A stretch of DNA of 14,289 nucleotides. Source: an uncultured Oscillospiraceae bacterium (GTDB lineage: Bacteria > Bacillota > Clostridia > Oscillospirales > Oscillospiraceae). This document shows, in pieces, positions 1-6,142 of this stretch. A program made the position numbers and the translations under genes. Each line of letters opens with the position of its first letter. The first letter of the stretch is position 1. The stretch spans positions 1-14,289 of the forward strand of contig CAKTBC010000047.1 in NCBI GenBank assembly GCA_934533005.1. The letters run 5' to 3'. The notes under the pieces were generated by a model. That model saw only the letters and a list, made by a program, of their open reading frames with translations. It was not told the origin of the DNA and ran no database searches.

Positions 1-158
1 GTTTCCGCGCCGCCGCGGAGGAACGAGCGCGCCGCGGCGGGCTCGGAAAGCCCCCGCAGGTGCAAGATCGCCGCGAGCAGCGGCGTACAGCCGGCGGCAA
101 GAAGCGGCCGCGGGATCTCCGCGCCGCGCTCCGGCACATTCCAGTTTGCGTATTTCAT
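1..158 (-). CDS. recJ: RecJ-like single-strand DNA exonuclease, N-terminus only (partial)
   Basis: A leftward gene runs off the left edge. The visible 52 residues begin MKYANWNVPERG and continue with LLAAILHLRGL and an AARSFLRGG stretch. This matches the N-terminal pattern of RecJ proteins: a short W-containing start, then a helix of the form LLAxxLxxRGxxxxxxAxxFL. RecJ is a 5'-3' single-strand-specific exonuclease of the DHH family used in recombination and repair, but none of its catalytic DHH motifs lie in the window, so the call rests on the N-terminal pattern alone. The start ATG at 158-156 has a GGAG about 12 bases upstream, which is rather far. It is divergent from prmA with about 190 bases between them. 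Confidence 0.6.
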   Translation of the reverse strand, partial: MKYANWNVPERGAEIPRPLLAAGCTPLLAAILHLRGLSEPAAARSFLRGGAE

Positions 159-277
159 TCGGTCTTATATCTCCATTTTTTAATTACAAAAGAGAAGAAA
201 ACAGAAAGGACATTTTATAACACTTTATTTTAACAAATGTCTGTCCAAACTGCAAGGGAGCGGGGCGGAATATTTCC

Positions 278-306
278 TTGACACGAGAGAAAATCAACGT
301 TACACT
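278..306 (+). promoter_or_regulatory. Sigma-A-type promoter of prmA
   Basis: A consensus -35 TTGACA (278-283) is followed by a 17-base spacer and the -10 TACACT (301-306). Transcription would begin near 313, giving a 35-base leader before prmA. The rest of the 159-347 spacer is AT-rich and also must hold the leftward promoter for the recJ-like gene, which I could not assign confidently. Confidence 0.7.
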
Positions 307-347
307 TTCGGCAGATGTGTATTTTGTGAAATAAAGGAGATAACGCT

Positions 348-1271
348 ATGCAATGGCTGGAATGCACCGTTCCCGGCGGGGACGATCCGGAGGCGCTCTG
401 CAACGCGCTCGCCGAGCTCGGCGTCGGCGGGATGAGCATTGAAAACGAACGGGATTTCCATGATTTTCTGGAAAATAACCGCGCCTGCTGGGACTATGTG
501 GACGAAGCGCTCGAGGAGAGCTTTTCCGGTGTGTCGCGCGTGAAGTTCTGGCTCTCGTGCGATGCCGAGGGCGAGAGCGTGCTCGCCGCGGTGCGCACGG
601 CGGGGTATGCGGTGGAAACGCGCGTCATCGCCGACGAGGACTGGGAGAACAACTGGAAGCAGTACTATAAGCCTCTGCCTATCGGGGAAAAGCTCGTTGT
701 CGTTCCCGCGTGGGAGGAGCAGCCCGCGGATGGGCGCATTCCGCTGCGGCTCGATCCGGGTCTCATTTTCGGCACCGGCAGCCACGCCACGACGCGCATG
801 TGCCTGGAGGCCATCGAAACGCTTGCCGGAAGCGGCAAGCGCGTGCTCGATCTCGGCTGCGGCAGCGGCATCCTCTCCATCGGCGCGCTCGTGCTCGGCT
901 GCCGCGAGGCCGTCGGCTGCGACATCGACCCCAAAGCGCCCGACGTGGCGATGGACAACGCCGCGCTCAACGGCATCGGCGCGGATCGGTTTCGCGTGTA
1001 CGCCGGGGACATCCTCTCGGATCAGGGAATGCGCGCCTCGCTCGGCAGAAATTTTGATATTGTGCTCGCGAACATCGTTGCCGACGTTATTTTGCCGCTT
1101 GCGCCGCTCTCGCGGGAATTTCTCGCGCCCGGCGGCACATTCGTGACCTCCGGCATCATCGACGGACGGCAGGACGAGATCGAGCACGCGCTCAAAAAAG
1201 CGGGCTATTCCATTGAAAAGCATTATTGCGAAGAAGAATGGCATTGTTTTGTGTGTAGCGTGCGCGAATAA
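348..1271 (+). CDS. prmA: Ribosomal protein L11 methyltransferase PrmA
   Basis: This is a 307-residue cytosolic SAM-dependent methyltransferase that in characterised bacteria trimethylates ribosomal protein L11. The N-terminal substrate-recognition domain (about 1-90) leads to the family signature DEDWENNWK (97-105), then DPGLIFGTGSHATTRM (136-151), the SAM-binding motif I VLDLGCGSG (166-174), the acidic CDID at the end of strand 2 (191-194) and NIVADVI (242-248), corresponding to the catalytic-side N-I/L-x-A-x-x-I motif. Length is normal for PrmA. The start is fixed by AAAGGAGA at 333-340, seven bases before the ATG. A consensus promoter lies upstream, and a small YtxH-like gene follows 44 bases downstream, probably in the same transcript. 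The long antisense frame over it (300-1244) is a GC-driven shadow. Confidence 0.95.
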   Translation: MQWLECTVPGGDDPEALCNALAELGVGGMSIENERDFHDFLENNRACWDYVDEALEESFSGVSRVKFWLSCDAEGESVLAAVRTAGYAVETRVIADEDWENNWKQYYKPLPIGEKLVVVPAWEEQPADGRIPLRLDPGLIFGTGSHATTRMCLEAIETLAGSGKRVLDLGCGSGILSIGALVLGCREAVGCDIDPKAPDVAMDNAALNGIGADRFRVYAGDILSDQGMRASLGRNFDIVLANIVADVILPLAPLSREFLAPGGTFVTSGIIDGRQDEIEHALKKAGYSIEKHYCEEEWHCFVCSVRE

Positions 1272-1305
1272 CGGGCATACTACCCGTACAAAAACGTACG
1301 GGAGG
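1271..1305 (+). promoter_or_regulatory. Alternative hairpins covering the ribosome binding site of the YtxH-like gene
   Basis: Three short segments can pair in two exclusive ways. CCCGTAC (1283-1289) pairs perfectly with GTACGGG (1296-1302) over a six-base loop, and this would hide the start of GGAGG (1301-1305), the ribosome binding site. Alternatively ACGGG (1271-1275), which begins at the last base of the prmA stop codon, pairs with CCCGT (1283-1287) and leaves the ribosome binding site open. There is no U-run, so this is not a terminator. A role in translational coupling is an inference. Confidence 0.45.
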
Positions 1306-1315
1306 TAAATGTTCC

Positions 1316-1495
1316 ATGATGATGAACGGCAGAAAATTTATGACGGGTCTCGGCATCGGCATGGTGGCGGGCGGCGCGCTTTGCATGATGATGGCGCCCA
1401 AGGCCAAGCGCAACGACGGCAAGCGCATGGTGAGCCGCGCGCTCAAAGGCATGGGCGACGTGATCGACGACGTCTCCGACGCGCTGTGCCGCTGA
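1316..1495 (+). CDS. Small YtxH-like membrane-associated protein, 59 residues
   Basis: The protein starts MMMNGRKFMTGLGIGMVAGG, a short glycine-rich hydrophobic segment, then MMMAPKAKRNDGKRMV and an amphipathic tail ending DVSDALCR. The layout (GxGxxxGG helix, then APK, then basic and amphipathic residues) is that of YtxH/general-stress small proteins, whose biochemical role is unclear. It probably sits at the membrane through residues 9-26. The start was chosen from GGAGG at 1301-1305, ten bases before ATG 1316. Two further ATG codons follow immediately and cannot be excluded as starts. An ATG at 1309 lies in another frame but only three bases from the ribosome binding site, so I rejected it. 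It probably shares the prmA transcript, and its ribosome binding site can be hidden in a hairpin. Confidence 0.75.
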   Translation: MMMNGRKFMTGLGIGMVAGGALCMMMAPKAKRNDGKRMVSRALKGMGDVIDDVSDALCR

Positions 1496-1558
1496 GGGCC
1501 AAAAACAATTTTTGACCGCCAAAAAGAAAAATTATTTTTGATTTTTCGAAAAAAGGGG

Positions 1559-1587
1559 TTGCTTTTTCCTGACGGCTGTGCTATTCT
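1559..1587 (+). promoter_or_regulatory. Likely promoter of the tRNA-Arg gene
   Basis: TTGCTT (1559-1564), a 17-base spacer and TATTCT (1582-1587) lie 19 bases upstream of the tRNA. Transcription would start about 13 bases before the mature 5' end. The AT-rich stretch 1496-1558 before it shows no GC-rich terminator hairpin. Confidence 0.55.
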
Positions 1588-1606
1588 AAATGAGCGTCAC
1601 GGATAT

Positions 1607-1683
1607 GCGCCGTTAGCTCAGCTGGATAGAGTGTCTGGCTACGGACCAGAAGGTCAGGGGTTCGAATCCCTTACGGCGTGCCA
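1607..1683 (+). tRNA. tRNA-Arg (anticodon ACG)
   Basis: A full cloverleaf can be folded. The acceptor stem is GCGCCGT (1607-1613) with ACGGCGT (1673-1679), starting with a G-U pair. The D stem is GCTC/GAGT. The anticodon stem TCTGG/CCAGA has loop CTACGGA and anticodon ACG at 1641-1643. The T arm is AGGGG-TTCGAAT-CCCTT. The discriminator base G1680 is followed by an encoded CCA (1681-1683). ACG, with A34 modified to inosine, reads the CGU, CGC and CGA codons. A strong terminator starts four bases downstream, so it is a single-gene unit. Confidence 0.97.
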
Positions 1684-1686
1684 AAA

Positions 1687-1721
1687 CAATCCGATCGCCA
1701 TCGGCGGTCGGATTGTTTTTT
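1687..1721 (+). terminator. Intrinsic terminator of tRNA-Arg
   Basis: CAATCCGATCGCC (1687-1699) pairs with GGCGGTCGGATTG (1703-1715) over a three-base loop. The 13-pair stem includes one U-G pair and is followed by six Ts (1716-1721). Confidence 0.9.
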
Positions 1722-1756
1722 CTTTTTCCAAAAGGTATAAGGTATATAGTATTATG

Positions 1757-1794
1757 AAAGGCTCTTCGGCGGATTTCTGCCGAAGAGCCTTTTT
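1757..1794. terminator. Bidirectional terminator between tRNA and SorC-family gene
   Basis: AAAGGCTCTTCGGC (1757-1770) pairs perfectly with GCCGAAGAGCCTTT (1779-1792) over an eight-base loop. Five Ts follow on the plus strand, while the leftward reading has a weaker TTT. A smaller hairpin, GGCAGC-CTT-GCTGCC (1807-1821), lies between it and the stop codon of the leftward SorC gene. Between 1722 and 1756 I see nothing else. Confidence 0.75.
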
Positions 1795-1829
1795 GCAACG
1801 GGGAAGGGCAGCCTTGCTGCCGGGGAGTA

Positions 1830-2807
1830 TCAGTTCTCCAGAAGGGCGGAGGCTGTATCCAGATCGGTTACAAGAACATTGACGTATCCGCCGCGCAGCG
1901 CCGCCCGGATCGCGGCAAGCTTCTCCGCGCCGCCGGCGATGCCGATGCGGGTGGGGATGCGCATATAATCCTCGTGGGAGATGGCGAGGATCCGGTTGGA
2001 AAAGGGCAGTTCCACCGGGTTCCCGGCAGAATCAAAGTAATGCGTGCAGATTTCCCCGGCCGGGGTCTCTCCGCCGGAGAATGTCCCGCGGAGCTCCCGA
2101 TCCGCATCCGTGATGTACCGTTCGTAGGTGGTGGCGGTGCCGATGCCGACCACCGCAATGGTGCATTGCTTCATGACGGCATAGGCATCCAGATAATACG
2201 GCTCCCGGGCAATGGATTCCCGGAGCGCGGCGTTGCTGACCAGCACGGGAGCATACAGCGGCTGCGGCAGGGCGGAGAGCTTTCGGGCAAAACGGTGGAG
2301 GATGCTGTCCACCTCCAGATTGTACTCCCGCTTGCTTTCGCTGCCCATGAGCTGCGTTACGACAAGGCCGGGCTTTTCCGTCTGCGGCATGCGGTCGACG
2401 AGACCGGCCACGGCGCGCCCGGGGACGCAGCCGATAACATCGCCCTTTTTCACGATGGATTTGAGATACTGCCCGGCCACGAGGCCGAGATCGTCGTACA
2501 AATGCGCAAGCCCGGCGCTGTGGGCGAGACGGACGGCTTTCAGATGGTATTTTCTCTCCAACGCCGATTCCGTCGCGTAGTATTCCTCCGGGCTCTGCTC
2601 CACGGTGATGCGGACAATGCCCCGGTCGATACACTCCGCCAGGATCCGGTTCACCCGCTGGCGCGAAATACCCAGCCTGTGCGCGATCTCATCCTGCGTC
2701 TGCCCGGCCTCGTAGTAGTAATAGGCGATCCGGGTATATTCGCTTTTCTGCTCCGGGGTCAGGGAAAGCATACTCATAGCCGAAACCGTCCTGTTCATGG
2801 TATCCAT
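1830..2807 (-). CDS. SorC/DeoR-type sugar-binding transcriptional regulator
   Basis: This is a 325-residue SorC-family repressor/activator. An N-terminal helix-turn-helix (EAGQTQDEIAHRLGISRQRVNRIL, about 33-56) is followed by a sugar-binding domain related to phosphosugar isomerases. That domain includes GDVIGCVPGRAVAGLVD (122-138), VVGIG (219-223), GEICTHYFD (251-259) and the C-terminal AAIRAALRGGYVNVLVTDLDTA (298-319). Family members usually sense a phosphorylated sugar. The first loop reads CVPGR where many relatives have a SWGxT-like sequence, so the ligand may differ. Start choice is uncertain: ATG 2807 has no clear ribosome binding site and lies at the predicted transcription start. ATG codons at 2798, 2777 or 2771 are alternatives, with AGGA 11 bases before 2777. 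It lies downstream of the aldolase and dehydrogenase genes, which it probably controls. Confidence 0.88.
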   Translation of the reverse strand: MDTMNRTVSAMSMLSLTPEQKSEYTRIAYYYYEAGQTQDEIAHRLGISRQRVNRILAECIDRGIVRITVEQSPEEYYATESALERKYHLKAVRLAHSAGLAHLYDDLGLVAGQYLKSIVKKGDVIGCVPGRAVAGLVDRMPQTEKPGLVVTQLMGSESKREYNLEVDSILHRFARKLSALPQPLYAPVLVSNAALRESIAREPYYLDAYAVMKQCTIAVVGIGTATTYERYITDADRELRGTFSGGETPAGEICTHYFDSAGNPVELPFSNRILAISHEDYMRIPTRIGIAGGAEKLAAIRAALRGGYVNVLVTDLDTASALLEN

Positions 2808-2810
2808 ATT

Positions 2811-2838
2811 ATTTTACATGATCTCTGAGGGTTTGCAA
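2811..2838 (-). promoter_or_regulatory. Candidate promoter of the SorC-family regulator
   Basis: Read leftward: TTGCAA (2838-2833), a 16-base spacer and TAAAAT (2816-2811). A TTACA motif in plus orientation (2814-2818) overlaps the -10, and the same short motif recurs near the two other promoters of this module. The predicted transcription start falls within the annotated ATG at 2807-2805, which bears on the start-codon question. Confidence 0.45.
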
Positions 2839-2851
2839 GCCCCAGCTTACG

Positions 2852-2877
2852 CAAAAAGCCTCCGCAGGGGCTTTTTG
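2852..2877. terminator. Terminator after the dehydrogenase gene
   Basis: CAAAAAGCC (2852-2860) pairs with GGCTTTTTG (2869-2877), so it has a T-run on either strand. Read leftward it lies 23 bases past the dehydrogenase stop codon. It would separate the aldolase-dehydrogenase transcript from the regulator gene, at least partly. Confidence 0.7.
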
Positions 2878-2899
2878 TATGCGTTAAACAATTTTTATC

Positions 2900-3931
2900 T
2901 CAGGGCTTTAGGATGATGCGGTAGGTGTTGGGCTCCACGGCCTCCTGGAAGGCGCGGTCGATCTCGGCCATGGGGACCCGGTCGGAGATCAGAGAGGAAA
3001 CGTCGATGAGCTTGCGGCTGAGAAGGCGCGTCGCCGTCAGAAAATCCGCCTGGCTCGGGTTTACAGAGCCGGTGAGGATCTGCTCGCTGGAATGGAGCTT
3101 CGAGGGGCTGATCTCGATCGGAAGATCCGGGAAGAACGAGGTATACATCACGACACGACCCAGCTTTCCGGCCATATCCACCGCCTGCTTCGCCACGGCG
3201 GACGTGGCCACGGTGCAGAACACTGCATCGGCGCCGCGGCCTTCCGTGAGTTCCTTGACCTGCGCGACGGCATCCGTCTCTTTGGCGTTGATCACGATAT
3301 CCGCGCCCATCTTTCTGGCAATCTCCATGCGGACTTCGTCGAGCTCACTGACGATGACCCGGGCTCCGCTCATCTTTGCCAGCTGAATGTGCAGCGCACC
3401 CATAATGCCGGCGCCGATGACCACCACATCGTCGCCCAGCTGGATCTTGGCATTGCGGACGCTGTGGATACAGCAGGCCAGCGGCTCCGACAAAGCCGCA
3501 TGATCCAGATCCACATCGTCGGCCAGCTTATATACGGCCTTGGCGCTGACGGTCATATACTCGGCAAACCCGCCCGCACCCATAAGGCCGGAGTGCGTAT
3601 GCGCCACGAAGGAAGACACGCACAGATTTTCGTGACCGTTGCGGCAGTAGTAGCATTCGCCGCAGGAGTTCAGCAGCCGGATGGCTGCTTTGTCGCCGGG
3701 CTTCACACCCTTCACATCGGGACCGACGGCTTCCACAATGCCGGCCACCTCGTGGCCGCCGGCATACGGGTACCGGGCGATGATGCCCTTCCAGATGCGC
3801 TGCTCCAGCGTGCAGATGGCGCAGCTCGTGACCTTCAGCAGCACTTCGCTGCCGGCGGGATCTCTCTTCTGAAGAACACGCGTTTCCATTTCGCGAATGC
3901 CGGAATGAATGCTTACTTTATATGTTCCCAT
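2900..3931 (-). CDS. Zinc-dependent medium-chain alcohol/polyol dehydrogenase
   Basis: The 343-residue protein is a complete MDR-family enzyme of the sorbitol/threonine dehydrogenase type, oxidising a secondary alcohol with NAD(P)+ or catalysing the reverse. Likely catalytic zinc ligands are C40 with H60-E61 in the GGHE motif, plus E149. The structural zinc loop has C90, C93, C96 and C104. The Rossmann motif is GAGIMG (173-178), and the acidic E196/D198 after strand 2 points to NAD+ over NADP+. The substrate cannot be predicted; a sugar alcohol or keto-sugar fits the cluster. A strong ribosome binding site, AAAGGGGGTG, precedes the ATG and lies in the 16-base gap after the aldolase stop codon, so the two genes are co-transcribed and probably translationally coupled. 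A terminator follows. Confidence 0.93.
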   Translation of the reverse strand: MGTYKVSIHSGIREMETRVLQKRDPAGSEVLLKVTSCAICTLEQRIWKGIIARYPYAGGHEVAGIVEAVGPDVKGVKPGDKAAIRLLNSCGECYYCRNGHENLCVSSFVAHTHSGLMGAGGFAEYMTVSAKAVYKLADDVDLDHAALSEPLACCIHSVRNAKIQLGDDVVVIGAGIMGALHIQLAKMSGARVIVSELDEVRMEIARKMGADIVINAKETDAVAQVKELTEGRGADAVFCTVATSAVAKQAVDMAGKLGRVVMYTSFFPDLPIEISPSKLHSSEQILTGSVNPSQADFLTATRLLSRKLIDVSSLISDRVPMAEIDRAFQEAVEPNTYRIILKP

Positions 3932-3947
3932 GTGATTTCACCCCCTT

Positions 3948-4748
3948 TTAATAAAGCCGGTTGAGTTCCTTCAGCGCCGCATCCACGCTGCAGTCTTCGT
4001 GGATCAGTTTTGCGATCGCGGCGGCATAGCGAACCGGGTTTTCGTTTCCCCAGATGTTCCGCCCCATGGCAACGCCGGAGGCGCCGGCATCCAGCGCGTC
4101 GCGGATCTCCTGCAAAAGCTCCCGTTCGGGAACCTTTTTCGCGCCGCCCAGAATCACGACCGGGGCATAAACGCTCTCTGTCAGCGCCTTGAAGCTCTCC
4201 GGATCGCCGGTATATACGGTTTTCACGATGTCCGCGCCCAGCTCCACGGCCTGACGGCAGGCGAAAGTCACATTAGCCGGCGTGCGGGAATCCTCGGCCT
4301 TTTCAAAGCCGCGGGGGAGCGCCTCAGCCGTGACGGGAAGCCCCCATTTGTGGCAGTCCAGACATACCCGCGCCAGATTGCTCAAAACCTCCGCTTCATG
4401 CACGGAGCCGGGGAAGCTCATGGTGATCACAGAGTCGGCGCCCAGCCGGAGCGCGTCCTCCGCCGTGGCGACGATCTGCATCGGCGCTTTATGGTCTCCC
4501 AAAAAGGAAACGCCGCCGTCGATGCGAAGAATGATGCCCTTGCCAAGAAAGCTGCCGGCAAAGTTTTCCGCCATGCCGATGGAGGACAGGAAAGCGTCCG
4601 CGCCGGCGGCGGCCAGCTCGCGAACAAGTGTTTTTACGTCCTTCATGGCGGGCAGCACGTTGAAATTGGAACCGTGGTCCATGGCCAGGATGAAGGTTCT
4701 CCCGTCGGGGCCGAAAATATGGTTCATTCTGCTTGCAGTCTGTGCCAT
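3948..4748 (-). CDS. Class I aldolase, DhnA/LsrF/DeoC-like TIM barrel
   Basis: This 266-residue Schiff-base aldolase belongs to the DhnA-type fructose-bisphosphate aldolase/LsrF group. It shows the LAMDHG motif (D24-H25), AEALPRGFEK (131-140), GADIVKTVYTGD with the likely Schiff-base lysine K166, VILGGAKK (188-195) forming a phosphate-binding type loop, and GVAMGRNIWGNENP (215-228). The expected reaction is reversible cleavage of a (phospho)sugar or ketose; LsrF itself is a thiolase, so the substrate is open. The open frame extends to 4901, but I chose ATG 4748: the family N-terminus begins here, AAGGAGAG lies upstream, and the predicted promoter would start transcription near 4809, inside the longer frame. 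First gene of a leftward operon with the dehydrogenase, divergent from the ABC importer. Confidence 0.9.
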   Translation of the reverse strand: MAQTASRMNHIFGPDGRTFILAMDHGSNFNVLPAMKDVKTLVRELAAAGADAFLSSIGMAENFAGSFLGKGIILRIDGGVSFLGDHKAPMQIVATAEDALRLGADSVITMSFPGSVHEAEVLSNLARVCLDCHKWGLPVTAEALPRGFEKAEDSRTPANVTFACRQAVELGADIVKTVYTGDPESFKALTESVYAPVVILGGAKKVPERELLQEIRDALDAGASGVAMGRNIWGNENPVRYAAAIAKLIHEDCSVDAALKELNRLY

Positions 4749-4777
4749 AAGTAATCCGTCTCTCCTTCTGTCAAACG

Positions 4778-4789
4778 TTACATTTGTAA
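4778..4789. promoter_or_regulatory. Candidate operator in the aldolase leader
   Basis: TTACA-TT-TGTAA is an inverted repeat about 20-31 bases downstream of the predicted aldolase transcription start, before its ribosome binding site. The position fits repression by the neighbouring SorC-family regulator, but no binding site for this protein is known, so the link is an inference. Confidence 0.4.
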
Positions 4790-4815
4790 TATCGAATGGT
4801 CTTTTGCTCGATGGA

Positions 4816-4844
4816 ATCATAGCATGACGGCCGGTGGATGTCAA
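4816..4844 (-). promoter_or_regulatory. Sigma-A-type promoter of the aldolase-dehydrogenase operon
   Basis: Read leftward: consensus TTGACA (4844-4839), a 17-base spacer and TATGAT (4821-4816). The predicted start near 4809 gives a leader of about 60 bases to ATG 4748. Confidence 0.8.
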
Positions 4845-5072
4845 GCAAGACGGCGGGAAAACCGGCTGTTTGCCGCGCGATTTAACCGAAATCTTACACA
4901 AACTGCCTTTTTGAGTTTACAAAAGCATGATAGGGTTTTTCCTGACCGGGAGAAAGCGTGCCGCCGGATTTCTCGGCTGCAGATCTCCTTCGGGGCGGGA
5001 CTGGCGAAATCTGGCAAAAAATTTAGCGATTTAAAGTTTTTGAGAATTTATAAAAAGCGGTGGACTTTTGTC

Positions 5073-5101
5073 TTGACTATGTTACAAAATACCCGTAGAA
5101 T
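5073..5101 (+). promoter_or_regulatory. Sigma-A-type promoter of the importer operon
   Basis: TTGACT (5073-5078), a 17-base spacer and TAGAAT (5096-5101), with the start near 5108. A TTACA motif lies in the spacer (5082-5086). The inverted repeat GAATA-N7-TATTC (5098-5114) straddles the -10 and the start site, and CCCGTA (5092-5097) is repeated inverted as TACGGG (5122-5127). Either could be part of an operator. Confidence 0.8.
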
Positions 5102-5254
5102 ACAATTGATATTCCCTAAAATACGGGCAAAAGACTGCGGCGCGCGGACGGGCGGATCGCGATATGAAAAGCGGCTGCGGCTCGTGCTGCACGACGGGCT
5201 TTCCGGGAAAGAGAGGGGTTTTGATTGAGCACAGCAACAAAGGGGGGTACCGGC

Positions 5255-6142
5255 ATGAGGCTTGACGGGGGAGGGCTTCGCCCCAACGTCCGAAAGAATC
5301 TGAAAATCGTAGCGTTTATGGCGCCAATCCTGATTTTTGCTCTGCTGTTTGTCTATTACCCGTTTTTGAAAACGCTGGTCAACAGCCTTTGCGCGGTCAA
5401 CGACAAGGGCGAGATCATGCGCTTCGTGGGACTGGAGAACTTCAAGTACGTTTTCGGACGGAACGACTTCAAAAAAGCGCTGCGAAACTCCATCGTTATT
5501 ACCCTGATCAACGTGCCCATAACGCTGGTGCTGACCATTTCTCTGGCGCTGCTGGCCACGAAAAAGCGCAAGCTCAGCCCGGTATACGAGACCATGTTCA
5601 CCCTGCCCATGGCCGTATCCATGTCGGCGGCCTGCATGATCTTCAAATCCATGTTCAGCCCGACGCTGGGCTGGGTCAACGCCTTCTTCGGAACGAGTCT
5701 GGGCTGGTTTGAAAGCAAGGATACGGCGCTCTACACCTGCATCATCCTTACGGTGTGGATGGGCGTCGGCTTCGACTTTCTCCTGTTCCAATCGGCGCTC
5801 CGGGGTATTCCCAAGCACATTATGGAGGCTGCCGAACTGGATGGAGCGGGGTTCTTTACCCGCGTATTCAAGATCCAGCTTCCCATGATCTCCTTCACCA
5901 TCTTCTATGTGATGTGCACCAACACGGTTCTCGCGATGATGACTTCCGGCCCGATGATCATCATTACGCAGGGAGGTCCGTCCCGGGCAACGACAACATT
6001 GATGTACATGATGTTCTCCTCCGGCTACGGCAGCTCCAACTACGGTCTGGCGGCGGTCGTGAGCATGGTGGCCTTCGTTCTGACCTTCGGGTTTACGTTG
6101 GTGTCGTTTGTTTATGAGCGGAAGAAGGTGTTTTACCAATGA
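5255..6142 (+). CDS. ABC importer permease, UgpA/MalF type
   Basis: This is one of the two membrane subunits of a carbohydrate-type (CUT1) ABC importer. From ATG 5255 it has 295 residues, with about six membrane segments (near 18-37, 79-100, 112-131, 158-178, 201-221 and 257-280). The EAA loop that docks the ATPase reads EAAELDGAGFFTRVFKIQLP (181-200). An in-frame TTG at 5225 gives a 305-residue form with its own AGAGGGG site. I prefer the ATG because it has AAAGGGGGG seven bases upstream. It is the first gene of the rightward operon and overlaps the next permease by four bases (ATGA), the usual arrangement for partner permeases. No ATPase gene is nearby. Confidence 0.92.
   Translation: MRLDGGGLRPNVRKNLKIVAFMAPILIFALLFVYYPFLKTLVNSLCAVNDKGEIMRFVGLENFKYVFGRNDFKKALRNSIVITLINVPITLVLTISLALLATKKRKLSPVYETMFTLPMAVSMSAACMIFKSMFSPTLGWVNAFFGTSLGWFESKDTALYTCIILTVWMGVGFDFLLFQSALRGIPKHIMEAAELDGAGFFTRVFKIQLPMISFTIFYVMCTNTVLAMMTSGPMIIITQGGPSRATTTLMYMMFSSGYGSSNYGLAAVVSMVAFVLTFGFTLVSFVYERKKVFYQ

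Larger units (their letters stand above)
4749..5254. other. Divergent regulatory region between aldolase operon and importer operon
   Basis: This 506-base gap is AT-richer than its flanks and holds two back-to-back promoters (described separately), a palindrome at 4778-4789, several TTACA motifs (4778, 4894, 4917, 5082), and a 150-base leader before the first permease gene. The leader contains small hairpins such as TCGTG-CTG-CACGA and CTTTC-CGG-GAAAG, and a short cysteine-rich reading frame. The frames crossing it (for example 4824-5228) show no recognisable domain. Between 4925 and 5070 I see no feature. Confidence 0.7.

Noticed and set aside
300..1244. Antisense frame over prmA
   Set aside because: PrmA motifs on the plus strand are complete and the antisense product is Ala/Arg/His-rich with no domain.
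1607..1683. tRNA-Arg as an attachment site for a genomic island carrying the catabolic clusters
   Set aside because: I saw no integrase gene and no repeat of the tRNA 3' end elsewhere in the window, and the gene is followed directly by its own terminator.
4824..5228. 134-residue frame in the divergent promoter region
   Set aside because: It crosses both promoters, has no domain and no ribosome binding site.
5102..5254. Riboswitch in the leader of the importer operon
   Set aside because: Small hairpins are present, but I could not match them to a known riboswitch core or find a terminator/antiterminator pair.
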